From the NCBI GenBank assembly GCA_963921425.1, contig OY992834.1, positions 1,612,001-1,676,000 of the forward strand: a stretch of 64,000 nt of DNA, read 5' to 3'. This DNA comes from Dryas octopetala. Lineage: Eukaryota > Streptophyta > Magnoliopsida > Rosales > Rosaceae. The position numbers and the translations under genes are program-made. This document shows positions 52,159 to 64,000 of the stretch, piece by piece; within the stretch, counting starts at the first letter, position 1; each line of letters opens with the position of its first letter. A model generated the notes under the pieces. That model made no database searches. It worked only from the letters and a program-made list of their open reading frames with translations, and was not told the DNA's origin.

Positions 52159-54301
52159 ACTGATTAGTTTATTACTCTATTCACAAGTATAATCTTGGAC
52201 CTTGTGAAGATAACTTCAATTCCTAGCTACTAAGAGTGCAATGAATATAATAGAAAAATTACAAAAGAATTGTTTGGGTTCCAACTTCCAACTAAGCATA
52301 AAAAAAAAACCAAATTCTCCATAAAAGTTGATCATATTGATACAATAATTAGGCGGTGACACCGTGTAATGCAAGATATTAATTGGTGTGTGTGGATATG
52401 AAGTTGAGAAAACGTAAAAGCTTTCTTTATTGTGCAGCCGCCTCTTTTTAGTCTTGTAGCACTTTCAGTCTTTCAGTAGTGGCAACTCTTTTTTTTTTTG
52501 GATACTGTGCAAACCCATCCAACTTCTTCAAAAGAAACAAGAAACGTGCAAAATACCTTTTTGAGTCATGTGCTCTCTAAACTTCTAAAGTAATGACCGA
52601 AAGTAAATAAATATAAAATTCAACCCTACAAAAAGTATATCAATTTTAAAATTTTCCATGTCTAACATAAATAATATTTCTTTTGGATAAGAATTATATT
52701 ATTATACTTTCAGTTCCTTACGGGCCTAACCACAGTTTATTGTTCGGTAATTCTTGGAAGTTTGCGTCTTTGGCTGTCTAGAACACCACGAAAAATTCAA
52801 ATTATAAACTGTAATTAGGCTCCTAAAAAACTAATTACTTATTGAGTATTGTTATTTTGACAGTCTCAACTCTCAACTACCATCTTGGCATTTTGTGTAT
52901 TATTTTCTTAATATATTTGGAATTGATGTGTAAGTTACATTTCTAAATAATAGAATACAAAATCGAGTGGTTTTTCAACGAAACACCCAAAAATTATCAA
53001 AGCGGGCTAAACATAAGAAGAAATAAACTACCATAAATTATAAGTTAGAAAGAATATATAAACCATTCAATATCTCAATGAATATTTCCAAAAAAATATT
53101 GGCCGTTGAGCTAAAGTCCATCAACTTGCTTGTACCGAAAAAAAAAAAAAGTCCATCAACTTGCTATACTTGATTGACAACCTTAATTAATAGTGCTAAT
53201 TAATGCATAACAAAATGTCGATTGACAATTATAACTTTGACAACATGAGCCCACCAAGGTAGGCACAGTTGTATATGGCCAAGAAAATAATAAATAAAAA
53301 ATGCTTCTAAATTTTGGTAGTTGTTTGTTGCCAACCAAAATACAACTCACAGCTATATATCCTTGATTGCAAATTGAGGCCATGCTAGCTCTAAATTATT
53401 CAGGAGTCACGACAATAACACCCAAATAATAAGGTGTATAACTATTTATTGTCTATACCCTAATAAATTCTAAACTTTATATTGTATTAATAATTTATAT
53501 ATGCTCTAATTTGAATGGGTTCATGATTCAATTTCTGATAAGTCCTAAAATTTATGTTGTATCAATAATAATCATACACATGCTATAATTTAAATAAATT
53601 CTTGACACAATTTTAGCATACCACATAATATTACCATTTTGTGCATTTGGTATATCCTTAAAAGCAAATAAGTAAAGCAAACAACAACAAGATGGACCTT
53701 GTTAATGGAACTTGCGTCCTTGCCCATCAAAACAGGGCCGAAAACATACAGAAAAAGAACAAAAAAAAAAAAAAAAAGGCTGGGTACTACAGCCTAAAAC
53801 AGTTCAATATATAACAAAAAAAAATTCATTTTTAATACAAAAATAGTAAAATTAAGCAAAACACAAAATAATAATTAGGTTAAAATAATAATAAAGCAAA
53901 GAGATAACTAGAAAAGGCCCCTAGATTTGGAGGTCACCAGTTAGTCAAAAAACAGCTCTAGATAGAGGTAATAAAGAATCTATCGTTTTCATGTTTTTGC
54001 TTTTCTTGGGGTTCAATTAACGTCCATTAGTATGGCATGCTATAAATAGTTGCAGAGGGCCATCATCATAAGCAAGTCATACCCCTATTGTCTAAAAAGA
54101 AATCCCACCAACACCAAAACCAACCCATCTTCTGGTTTCTCTCAAAGTTCACGAGTCTCTGCACCGTTGGTTGAATCTCATCGCATTTTGGTTGATATCT
54201 TCCCAGGAAGTCTGAGAAAAAACAGAGCTTTTCTTCAAAGAGTTGGGTTTGAGAAGAGCTTTGAGTCATATTCAAGATCGGTTAAAGGATTGGTTGAGGT
54301 G

Positions 54302-57300
54302 ATGGAGCAGAAGCACATTTTCTTGTCTGCTCTGAGTGTTGGGGTTGGAGTTGGGGTGGGGCTGGGATTGAGTTCTGGGCAGGCAATGAGCAAATGGGTA
54401 GGCGGCAATTGCTCGGCGGATGAGGTCACGGCGGAGCAGATTGAACAGGAGTTGATGAGGCAGGTGGTGGATGGGAGAGACAGCAAGGTTACATTTGAGG
54501 ACTTTCCTTATTACCTAAGGTGATTGGGGAATTTCTTACCCAATAAGTTCAATAACATAGTTTTTTGTTTATCAATCATTTAGGCAAGCACATGGAAGAT
54601 GGGTCTGTTGTTGTATATCTAATTATCTTTGTAGAATGTTAATAAAGTTGAGTGTTTTAACCAATTTTGTGATAAGTCAATTCATAAACAAATGATTAAC
54701 CATGCTAAGATCTTCTGCTCCTTTCAGTTGTGACCAATTAGTTTGATTTTTTTTTTTCTCTTAATCTGATGGCTTTGTCAATTTGTTCGGTAGTTTTCTC
54801 TGTCTTTATTAATACTTTGCCTTGCTCAATAGGTTTTTTAGCGTTGAGTTTTTTCAGCTATGGATAATTCTGGGACCATACCTCTAAGGTAGAATCATGA
54901 TGTAGATGTTCATTTATGCCATAAATCGTTTTGTCATCCTCTAAATATTGCCAGGATAAATCTTTTTTTTTTTTTTTTTCTCTTGATTGATATACTATTT
55001 TTAAATCCAAGCTTCATCCCAAATTATAAGATATCTATTATATGCTATCTCATGTTTCATATACTATAGCTGTAGTTTCATATTGGATATTAGATCTATT
55101 ACAGAGTAGAATCACAAGTACTTTTTTTGTAAAGCATATCATAAGTGCTCTTTCTTGTCCTGAAACTTGGCACCCTTATGTATATTCTTATAAGAAGGCA
55201 TTGTTATGGATGACAGCAAACTGTAAACCCTAAACCCTAGTTCTGGTGAAACAACCTTAAACCTTTGTGCAAGGGGAGGCATATCATTTTTCTGTGAAAA
55301 CCTCAGTTCATGGGGAGCATCTTTTCTGATTTTCATGCCATACACCCTTGAAGAAAGTTATGTGATCATGTGTACTTTGGAGGTCCAAGATGGACCATCT
55401 TTGAAAGTCCAAAGTACTGCCATATCTTCCTACTTATATGATCCATATACTTGAACTTGTGTTGATGCAACATCTTACTGCTCTCATTATATTTACAATT
55501 TTTTTTTTGTTTTTTTGTAATGATGGCAATGACAGAGAGAGAACTCGGCTGTTATTAACAAGTGCTGCATATGTTCATCTGAAGCACTCCGACTTATCCA
55601 AGCACACCCGGAACCTTTCACCAGCAAGTAGAGCTATTTTGCTCTCAGGACCTGCAGGTATGCTATTTGGAAATGATATCTGATTTTTGGAGTTTTGCAT
55701 TGATATACTTATTCCTTAACATTGCTTTGAGCTAATCTCTTTGCATGTTTTATTTCACGAAGAACTTTATCATCAAATGCTTGCCAAGGCCTTAGCACAT
55801 TACTTTGAATCAAAGTTGCTGTTGTTGGATGTTACTGATTTTTCTATCAAGGTAACTATGTGCAACTTTAATCTTCATTACATTTGTTTCGTCATATAGT
55901 AATACTTATACCTGTCATTTTTACATGTTACAGGTGCAGAGTAAATATGGGTGTGCCAAAAAAGAATCTGTAAGCTTTCTCTGCTTCATAATGAGAAATT
56001 AAGAATGTTTTAATCTTTGCTGACTTCGTAGTGGAAACATTAGATTTAGTGAGTGATGAATCCCTGAACCCAAATGTAGTGGGTTGCTTTTATTGTTTGA
56101 GCTCAATGTTTTATATTTCTGCACTTCATCTATCTCTGTCACATTGTAAATTATGTTGAATGGAAAAGTTGACCAATTAGCTCAAGTCAAATCTTTCCTG
56201 ATTCATTGGTTTCTGTTTGTAGCATCTTAAGAGGTCCTTCTCAGAGGTGACATTGGAGCGAATGTCCAGTTTGTTTGGTTCCTTCTCAATCCTCCCTTCG
56301 AGTGGGGAAACTAATGGTATGAAAGGAAGTAAAGCTAAATCTTTTTGTTAAAGCTCCTCTTATTGAATCCTATCACATGTTCATGTCCTCAGTTTAGCGA
56401 CAAGTGGTAATTTCCACACTTCACTGTTGTTAAAATCAATTATTTTCTTACAGGCACATTACGTCGGAAAAGCAGTACTACAGATCTCAGATCAAGGTAT
56501 AGTAATGGATCAGTTTTGATTGTTGAATTAAATGTGCCACAGTGGTTATATGTAGTGTTTTGTTTCTCAATTGTCACTGTCTTATACCTGCAGGAGCACT
56601 GAAGGACTAAATAATCCTAAAACACTTCACAGAAATGCCTCCTCTGCATCTGATATGAGTAGCATCTCTTCCAAATCTGCTCCCACAAATTCAGGTTTAT
56701 TCAGACAGCCAAATATTGGCTGTTTAAATATCTACCTGTTTTGCATTAGCTACGTAGGGAAGTGCTTTAAATTTATACTTACTATTCTGTGATTCTTTTG
56801 TTTTTTCAGTTCCTCTCAAGCGCATTAGCAGCTGGTGTTTTGATGAGAAACTTTTTCTACAGTCACTTTACAAGGTAATGTCGTCACATATAATTCGATA
56901 ATACTTTCAGTTGATGTGAATAATGATACATACTAGTTGATGTGGCTAGAGGTACAATTCTCAATTGCAGGCTTATGGCCTTTTCTTCCTTTTGATATAA
57001 GTGGTGTCTCAACCCCATGCCATTTTACCCACCAGATGCAGAATTCATTCTATAAATACCAGTTTTTAAGTTTCTTTTTTCTTTTTTCTTTTTGTCCGTA
57101 GAATGCAGAACTTTGGTCAGTATAGACTAGATAGTTTGTAGCTTCAGAAGATCTAAAAATGGTAGTTTAGTACTAACAGGCAAGAATATTTGTTTTCTTA
57201 CAGGTCTTAGCTTCCATATCAGAAACTGGTTCGATCATTTTATACCTCAGGGACGTTGAGAAGCTTTTTCTCCAATCACAACGGTTATACGATTTGTTCA

Positions 57301-59710
57301 ACAAAATGTTGAAGAAACTTTCAGGGTCGGTGCTAATACTTGGTTCCCGGATGTTAGACGAAGAAGATGATTGCAAAGAAGTTGATGAGAGGCTTGCTGT
57401 TTTGTTCCCTTACAATATTGAGATCAAACCCCCTGAAGATGAGACTCATCTTCTTGGATGGAAAGCCCAACTGGAAGAGGACATGAAGATGATCCAGTTT
57501 CAAGATAACAAAAACCACATAGCTGAGGTACTTGCGGCAAATGATCTTGAATGTGATGATCTAGGTTCAATTTGTCATGCAGACACAATGGTCCTCAGCA
57601 ACTATATAGAAGAAATCGTGGTGTCGGCAATATCTTATCATTTGATGCATAACAAGGATCCAGAATATCGAAATGGAAAGCTTGTTATATCATCAAAGAG
57701 GTAGATACCAAGTTTCTGTATGCATGATTTCTCAATTAGATCGTTTTTTGGTTATATTTTATTGCAAAATACAGTTTTATCTGATCACTATTCTTGACCT
57801 GGAACAGTTTGTCGCATGGGTTGAGTATATTCCAGGAGGGAAAAAGTGGCGGGAGAGATTCTCTGAGACTGGACACTAATGCTGATTCCACCAAGGTTTT
57901 TCTTCTTATATTTGTTTTCACCTCTTCATATTTACATTTCAACAATTGGATTAAAATGGAACTAGCACTAAAGTTTAATGTCTCAATGGTTTATCATTTC
58001 TCTCCAATTTTAGAGATCTGAAGGGGAAGAGGCTGTTGGTGCAAAGACTGAATCAAAGTCTGAAACTGGGGCATCTGAAAACAAAAGTGAAGCAGAGAAA
58101 TCTGGTTCTGCAGTGAAGAAGGCCAACGAGAGTCCACCTCCGCCAAAAGTTGTAAGTTCAAATCCTTCAATACTATGCATAAAACCCAGCTGGTTGACAG
58201 TACCTGTTTTCTTCAGATCTTCTTTGTCTTATAGAAGTATCATGGTGTTTGTGCAGGAAGTTCCCCCTGACAATGAATTTGAAAAGCGCATAAGGCCAGA
58301 GGTTATCCCTGCAAATGAGATTGGAGTAACATTTGCAGATATTGGTGCATTGGATGACATTAAAGAATCACTTCAGGAGTTGGTCATGCTCCCTCTTCGA
58401 AGACCCGACCTTTTCAAAGGTGGGCTTCTTAAGCCCTGTAGAGGCATATTGCTTTTTGGTCCTCCTGGTACTGGAAAAACAATGCTGGCAAAGGCCATCG
58501 CAAGTGAAGCCGGAGCAAGTTTTATCAATGTCTCAATGTCCACCATCACTTCAAAATGGTTTGGGGAAGATGAAAAGAATGTTCGAGCTCTGTTCACACT
58601 TGCAGCAAAGGTCTCCCCAACTATTATCTTTGTGGATGAGGTTGACAGCATGCTTGGGCAGCGGACTAGAGTTGGGGAGCATGAGGCCATGAGGAAGATT
58701 AAAAATGAGTTCATGACACACTGGGATGGGCTGTTGACTAAATCTGGAGAGCGAATTCTTGTTCTCGCTGCAACCAACAGGCCATTTGACCTTGATGAAG
58801 CAATCATCAGGCGGTTTGAGCGCAGGTATAAATGCATATTTTGTTACATTCAGGATTCTCATAATTCTTTTTCTTTTTTCTTAGAATTTATATTGATCGG
58901 TGACTCTTATATGATAGTACAAATTGTGACTTAGCTTCATGTCTGCTAACTGACTATTTTTTGTGTTGAAAAGAGTCATGGTTGGCCTTCCCTCCGTTGA
59001 GAACAGGGAAAAGATCATGAGAACTCTTCTTTCAAAAGAAAAGGTCGAAAATCTAGACTTTAAGGAGCTTGCAACCATGACAGAGGGATACAGTGGAAGT
59101 GATCTTAAGGTTAGTTTTCTAATTGATAGCGTTAGTAATTTAAAGTTGTGATCAGTATGATGAGCTCATGAAACTTTACTACTGGAAAAACAGAACTTGT
59201 GTGTGACAGCAGCTTATCGACCTGTGAGGGAGCTTATACAACAGGAGAGATTAAAGGATATGGTAATTTCGTACCTCTTACACTCTTCCTCTGTCTCAGC
59301 ATGCATATTCATGTTTTTCAACTTTTTTCATCGACAGTAATGCTTAATGATTTTCAAAAACTTCAAAATACAGGAAAAGAAGAAGAGAGAAGCAGCAGGC
59401 AAGAGCACAGAAGATGCTTCAGAGCCAAAAGAAGAAGAAAAAGAGGACCGCGTAATTACCCTGAGGCCATTAAACATGGAAGACATGAGACAGGCGAAGA
59501 ATCAGGTAGCTTCACCTTCTTTTCTATGTTTTGCCAACAGAAACTACCTTTTTTTTGGTTTTCTCTATGCTTATGCATGTGTATGGTGCGATGCAGGTTG
59601 CTGCAAGTTTCGCTGCAGAGGGATCGGTGATGAGTGAGCTGAAACAGTGGAATGAATTGTACGGAGAGGGCGGCTCAAGGAAGAAGCAACAACTAACTTA
59701 TTTCCTCTAA
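54302..59710 (+). CDS. AAA-ATPase of the At5g52882/DAA1 (ATAD1-Msp1-like) family
   Basis: Sixteen exons: 54302-54519, 55536-55657, 55763-55851, 55934-55969, 56223-56316, 56454-56496, 56594-56694, 56810-56874, 57204-57700, 57808-57895, 58014-58151, 58257-58825, 58974-59109, 59194-59262, 59374-59505, 59597-59710; 2511 nt, 836 aa in one frame. A glycine-rich hydrophobic N-terminal helix (residues about 6-28) probably anchors the protein in a membrane. A degenerate first nucleotide-binding-like region (AILLSGPAELYHQMLAKALA) follows. Then comes a charged linker and a complete AAA module: Walker A GPPGTGKT (about 565-572), Walker B IIFVDEVDS, the sensor NRP motif (AATNRPFDLDEA), an arginine-finger-type RRFERR and the C-terminal helical domain GYSGSDLK. 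The family is in the meiotic/Msp1-spastin clade of ATPases, which remodel or extract proteins; the substrate is unknown. The start is the only ATG, although the frame stays open about 80 codons upstream without ATG. Confidence 0.92.
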
Positions 59711-60340
59711 GGGAAGGGAAGCAGGCATCTTAGACAGTCATCAGCTCCGTTCTGTGAGAAAAGATATGAAAGAGTTTTGAGGAAAGCTGGAAGGTCCACC
59801 TGATCAAACACAAACTTTTGATGGCAAGCGACAAGGTGACAATCAATTAAAAGCTCTTGGCTCTGATCCATGCCCAAGGAAAAGCTTTAGAACCCAATGA
59901 AAGTATATATATGGGTGTTCAATACATCTGCTCATGTATCTGTTTGGCATTTGTATGTAAGCGAGGGTTCTGGGTATTTATTAGGCCATCTTACAAACCC
60001 ATTGCCACAGGTTTTATTGGGATTTGAATCATTCTGTGGAGAGTGTGGTATTTGGAAATCCATGTGAGATTTCAGAGAGTAGTGGGAGGAAAATGCACTG
60101 AATTTGTTTGATTTGCTGTATAGATAAGATAGCTTATGGACAACAACATTCGCATACGTACGGTTAGAGCATTTTGCTCTACACATGTAGATTGAGCTTT
60201 TGCTTTATTATATTATATTTCATATCGTTTGCAAATGGCAAGATGGTCATTAGGAGCGAATTAAATAACTACACGAGGATTTAATTATAAAAGTTTGAAA
60301 TATGGAGGAAATTAAAAGAAGACGGGGAGCAAAATGGTGG
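59711..60340. other. AAA-ATPase 3' UTR and spacer
   Basis: Probable 3' UTR to about 60200 (a T-rich segment with TATATTATATTTCAT follows), then spacer. No gene is seen. Confidence 0.5.
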
Positions 60341-60344
60341 TCGA

Positions 60345-60795
60345 AATTAACCTTGTCGAGTTGAGGAGTGGGCTTTGATCGAGCCTGTCCTGGAGCATGC
60401 GAGCCAAGTCGATGGCAGTGGCTAGGGAGGTGATGCGATCTCGAGTTGCAGCTCTTCCTTTAAACCTTTGATAAAGCAGTTTGAATTGCTCGCATTTCCT
60501 CGGTCCAAGTGGGTGGAACTGCTCGGCTAGCCCAACTCAGGAACTCTGCTTCGTTATTGTTGGGCTTGGGCTTGGGCCCTGCAAGTCTCAGTTGCTGGAG
60601 TTGTTCTAGAATTACTTCCTGGAACTCTGGAAGTGAGCTTCTCTGGAGGCCATGGAGTTCATCAATCCGTGCAACTCCTTCTGCAACTCGTTTTGCTTCT
60701 TTGCTAAAGAGAGCATGGACCCCACTAGCTCCTCAATCCGATCGAGCCTCCGTTTGATCGTTCTCGACTTCTTCATCAAACCCTAGGGAACCCAT
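60345..60795 (-). pseudogene. degenerate retrotransposon gag remnant A
   Basis: The minus strand from 60795 starts MGSLGFDEEVENDQTEARI, the same opening as remnant B at 62366 (MGSLELGLEVDRDETEARI). It then drifts through frameshifts to a segment near 60360-60470 that resembles the PTSLASAMHLAR gag region of remnant B. It is Ty3/gypsy-type gag N-terminus, broken, with a large internal deletion and no pol. Confidence 0.6.
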
Positions 60796-61079
60796 TTCTT
60801 GGCCGGAATGGCACTTTTTGCCCATCTCGATCGGAATCAAGCAAAATCAAATTGCCCACAATATATATAACACATCTTTTTTTAAGGCGTACGTCGATCG
60901 TTAATTAGGTCTATATAAAGCAAATCGAATCAAGTACTTGACTTGCACGTAAATTATTAATTTAGAATTTAATGATACACGAATATTATCATTCATAATC
61001 TTAGAGGACTTATTTTCCTTATCATTTAATCAATTTGTATTATCTCTTTTTATGTATTTTTATCCTTGTAAATTAATAC

Positions 61080-61671
61080 TAGGGTTGGTATCGGCTCGGT
61101 AACCAAACCGAAAGCTCCCAACTTGCCAACTGACCAACCGACCGAGGCCAATCGAAATACCAAAATGTCAACTGCAATCGATCCAACGGTGGTGGTGGTC
61201 AACTATCGACTGTGTTGAAGGCGGTCGAAATAGAGTGAGGTAGAGGTTTGGAGGGGTGTCTCGGGTGGTGGTGGTGGTGATGGGCAGGTCTAGAGGGAGT
61301 GTTGATCGAAGTGGGCTGGAGAGGTCTTGGGTGGTGGTGCTTAGCGGTGGAGATCACATGTGGTGGTGACTAGTGATCACCCGACAGAGAACGAGAAAGA
61401 ATGTGAAAGCTGTGAGAGATAGTGTGAGTGAGAGAGATGCAGATACACAAATAGGTTTGACAGAAATGAGAGAGAGAGAGATGCAAGCTGAGAAGTGCAT
61501 AGATGGGGAAGTCGGTCGGTTTGGTCGGAATGCCAGTTCTGGAAACCAAAACTGGCTCAACACCGATTGAGGTCGTTGGTATGGAAATCCGACCGTTAGC
61601 CGAGCTTCCACTGAAAACAACAAAAACCGACAAACTGATCGATTCAGTACGGTCGGCTTTTTGATAACCTA
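61080..61671. mobile_element. possible hAT-like insertion between gag remnants
   Basis: The segment starts TAGGGTTGGTATCGGCTCGG and ends with the complement of TAGGTTATCAAAAAGCCGAC, like hAT ends (TAGGG.TGG). It is rich in CGACCGACC/GGTCGGTTTGGTCGG motifs. No convincing 8-bp target duplication was found, so this is tentative. Confidence 0.3.
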
Positions 61672-61675
61672 AATT

Positions 61676-62366
61676 CTAAACCTTGTTGGTAGTGGTCGAT
61701 TCAAGTTTGGCTTGGAGCTTCTGGTTCTGCAAGCGAGCCAAGTGCATGGCAGAGGCTAAGGAGGTGGGGCGAAAGGGTAAGACCTCGTGGATGAGTTTTT
61801 CATTTAAACCGCCAATAAAGGTTGCTGTTAACAGATCATCGGTCCAACCCCAAGTCTGTGCTCGGCAAGCCAATCTCAGGAACTCATTCTCGAAGTCATC
61901 AAACGATTCATCCTCGTTCCTCTTCCTGCACAACACCACGTACACAGGTCCTTGTTGATATCAAACTTCCCTCCATCCCCAAACCGCGACTCGAAGCTGT
62001 CTTTCAAAGAGTGAAAGGTTATCCATGGAATCGCATCGCCCTTCAAGTGAAGGGAGGGCGTTTTCTTCTCCTCCACGAAACACAGGGAACTTCATGCTGG
62101 AATACAGACTCGACATCTATGGCTGCTGCTGCTGCTCGTTCTTCTTGTTGTTGTTCTTGGGCCCAGAAAGCCTCAGTTGCCGGAGTTCTTCTAGAATTCG
62201 TTCGTGGTAGTGATCTTGTTTGGAAGCCATCAACTTCTGCAACTCGTTCTGCAACTCGTTTTGCTTCTTTGCTGCAGAGAGTAATGAGTATGGACCCGGC
62301 TAGCTCCAGAATCCGAGCCTCCGTTTCATCCCTGTCGACTTCTAGACCCAACTCTAGGGAACCCAT
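61676..62366 (-). pseudogene. degenerate Ty3/gypsy gag remnant B
   Basis: On the minus strand from 62366, three consecutive frame segments overlap: 62366-62043 (N-terminal gag spacer), 62076-61876 (WITFHSLKDSFESRFGDGG) and 61945-61676 (DESFDDFENEFLRLACRAQT, TATFIGGLNEKLIHEVLPF). Together they match the retrotransposon gag domain (PF03732 type). At least two frameshifts separate them, and no protease, RT or LTR was located nearby. It is transposon debris. Confidence 0.8.
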
Positions 62367-62459
62367 CTTATCTCTTGGGCAGAATCAGCCTTTTTTCCGA
62401 TCTAGGTATTCATGTATGTTACTTTACAATTGATACATCAATTTATAGGGGAAAACAAA

Positions 62460-63161
62460 TCAGATTAATAACTTTTCTTTTTGAGAATAAATCATATTAT
62501 TATCCATAGTTTGTAAATATTATATGTTGTAACTAGATTAGTACTCTTATATCACGAGAATTGTGTGTGACTGTATTACCAGCTATATGGTGTTATAAAT
62601 ATATTAAAACTACTTCTCAAATTATTGTGGTTTGAAACATAATTTCTCTAAAAAATTTTATGGTATCAGATTCAAGGTATTAACATGTTAAGTTGTCCCG
62701 TTTAAATTGTATATGTCTTAGGTCATCTAATTTAAATTGTACACTTCTTAAGTCACTTAATTTAAGTTGTACACATGTTTAACTTGATTTCAACATTTCA
62801 AATGAGAAGACGTGTGAGAATATTAGATTACAAGTCTAAATTTCTTGGTTTAATTATAATTCCAATGCAATTAGCGAAATTACTTAATTTGCAAGCAAAT
62901 TTATCAAAATAAAATCTCCACTCAAAAAATAAATAAATAAACAATTCCTATCACGGTACATACACGTCATCTAAATAGGTAAGTAAATTTGCCCAATCAT
63001 ATAAGTACGTAGCCCATCATGTATTGGTAGGCAAGTGTAACTTATATGGACTTAAGCAGCCCAATTAGCCATGGCCCATCAGAATTATGGTATATCAGAA
63101 AGAAATCAAGAATTATGGTCTCTCGCTGTGCTGTGCCGTCTCCCTTTGAATCACATGAAGA
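62460..63161. other. AT-rich spacer and F-box gene promoter
   Basis: Non-coding DNA with a triplicated phrase near 62690-62775 (AAGTTGTCCCGTTTAAATTGTA / AGGTCATCTAATTTAAATTGTA / AAGTCACTTAATTTAAGTTGTA), a 36-37 bp tandem repeat. The right part should be the promoter and leader of the F-box gene. Confidence 0.55.
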
Positions 63162-64000
63162 ATGTCAAAACCATTAGAGAGATACCAAGAGCTAGGCCTA
63201 AAGGAGTCTTTACCAAGAATTCAGAGATACCCATTTGCCTGCAAAACGCTGAGCTTAATTCTCAGAAGAGTTTACAAAGAATTTCCCAAGAACCTCCAAT
63301 CTCTCATCTTCCAAGATACCCTCACCGCCTTTCGCCTCCTTCCTGAGTATGTTTTCTCTCGTTTATCGGATTTTATAAATTTCGTTTGATCATGGTTTGT
63401 TATTTCTGCCCATTTCATAATTTTGATGAATACTACTAAACAAACAAAAAAGAAGAACATATTTCTGATATCTGGGTTGTTTCTGTTTTTTGAATTCTGG
63501 AACATTTTGTTTTCAAGATTGAAGCTCTAAACCCCAAAGTTTGGATGAAAGGTTAAGATTTTTTTACTTTAATTCGTTGAGAACTTCCATCATATTGAAA
63601 TTCCTGTTTAATTTGGGTATAAGATAACCTGATGATGGTGATGAAACTTTATTTGGTATGAATTGGGTTAAAAATCTGTCAATTTTATACTTTCTGGGAT
63701 TTCAAATGGGGTTTTTGAACTGCTTGTCACAGTTGAGATCTCTTTCTTGCCATGATTCTTATGATGGCTATTACAAAACTAGAATGCAGACCCGCAATGC
63801 TGTATTGGCAGCCCATCTCCTCCTTCAGAGCGTCGAGGCCACGTTGCCGAAGCAAAAGAAGAATTTGGCTGTTACAGAGTATAAGAATGCAATAGTTGCT
63901 CATAAGAGGCGAACTAAAGCCCGCCAAGAAGAAAAGGGTAGACATCATTTTACTGTATGCTTGCTCATACCTGACCATTTTTCCATGTTCCAAGTCAGGG
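63162..64000 (+). CDS. F-box family protein, 5' part (At5g52880-like), truncated by window end
   Basis: Exon 1 is 63162-63346 (MSKPLERYQELGLKESLPRI..., ending LLPE), with donor GA/GTATGT. Exon 2 is 63783-63937 (MQTRNAVLAAHLLLQSVEAT..., ending KARQEEK), with donor near 63938. The split GA/A codon keeps the frame. The N-terminal helical region resembles, from memory, the Arabidopsis F-box protein At5g52880, where the F-box itself lies further downstream, outside this window. F-box proteins recruit substrates to SCF ubiquitin ligases; the substrate is unknown. Its place directly after the At5g52882-like ATPase supports the assignment by synteny. Confidence 0.75.

Larger units (their letters stand above)
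47068..54301. other. long gene-poor tract
   Basis: More than 7 kb of AT-rich DNA with no supported gene. It contains a degenerate foldback (about 48300-48765), a CACTA MITE (51965-52158), (AT)n, (GA)n at 50720-50738 and many poly-A/T runs. A telomere-like TTAGGGTTAGGGTTT is near 49355. The last 250 bp are the promoter and leader of the AAA-ATPase gene. Confidence 0.5.

Noticed and set aside
47068..54000. Plant microRNA precursors or tRNA genes in the gene-poor tract
   Set aside because: Looked by eye for common conserved miRNA sequences and tRNA-like A/B boxes; none were recognised.
61354..61633. Minus-strand ORFs of about 88 aa between the gag remnants
   Set aside because: Low-complexity Ser/Leu-rich translations of repeat sequence, with no recognisable domain.

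Overview
The window is nuclear DNA from a eudicot plant. It has AT-rich intergenic DNA, GT-AG introns, and plant-specific families such as a class III chitinase, G-type lectin kinase, SLAH anion channel, MAKR and an EIX-like LRR protein. It also carries plant transposon debris. A woody rosid is plausible, but the species cannot be fixed from the sequence. Splice sites were placed by eye from GT/AG (one GC/AG) junctions and reading-frame continuity. Five multi-exon models and the two-exon MAKR6 model stay in one frame from ATG to stop; the F-box model is cut off by the window edge.

Layout, left to right: (1) TIMELESS replication-fork gene, + strand, 20 exons, 524-8595, with E2F-like sites just upstream. 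(2) EIX-type LRR receptor-like protein, + strand, 9797-12736, interrupted by one in-frame TGA, with a 1.08 kb palindromic transposable element 74 bp downstream. (3) WDR91-like LisH/WD40 gene, - strand, 14875-19034, with one GC-AG intron. (4) Small predicted three-helix membrane protein, - strand, 20293-20844. (5) Class III chitinase, + strand, 21803-22696, tail-to-tail with (6) a G-type lectin receptor kinase, - strand, 22927-26443. (7) MAKR6-like kinase regulator, + strand, 30988-31849. (8) SLAH2/3-type anion channel, - strand, 37419-39701, with a 28-nt microexon. (9) A long transposon-rich tract, 41-54 kb. (10) AAA-ATPase of the At5g52882/DAA1 family, + strand, 54302-59710. (11) Degenerate gag remnants, 60.3-62.4 kb. 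(12) The 5' part of an At5g52880-like F-box gene running off the right edge.

The 31-47 kb stretch is the accessory part: a TRIM retroelement, a roughly 3.6 kb terminal-inverted-repeat element with subterminal tandem repeats that carries a broken glycyl-tRNA synthetase WHEP-domain fragment, a foldback MITE nested inside it, and a 1.2 kb hAT-like element with a perfect 8-bp target duplication.

From memory of the Arabidopsis map, TIMELESS, MAKR6, the AAA-ATPase and the F-box gene correspond to one chromosome 5 block (At5g52910 to At5g52880). The chitinase, lectin kinase and SLAH channel correspond to another (At5g24090 to At5g24030). The window therefore looks like an unfractionated ancestral segment whose genes were divided between two Arabidopsis blocks. 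No bacterial-type operon, CRISPR array, rRNA or tRNA gene was seen.
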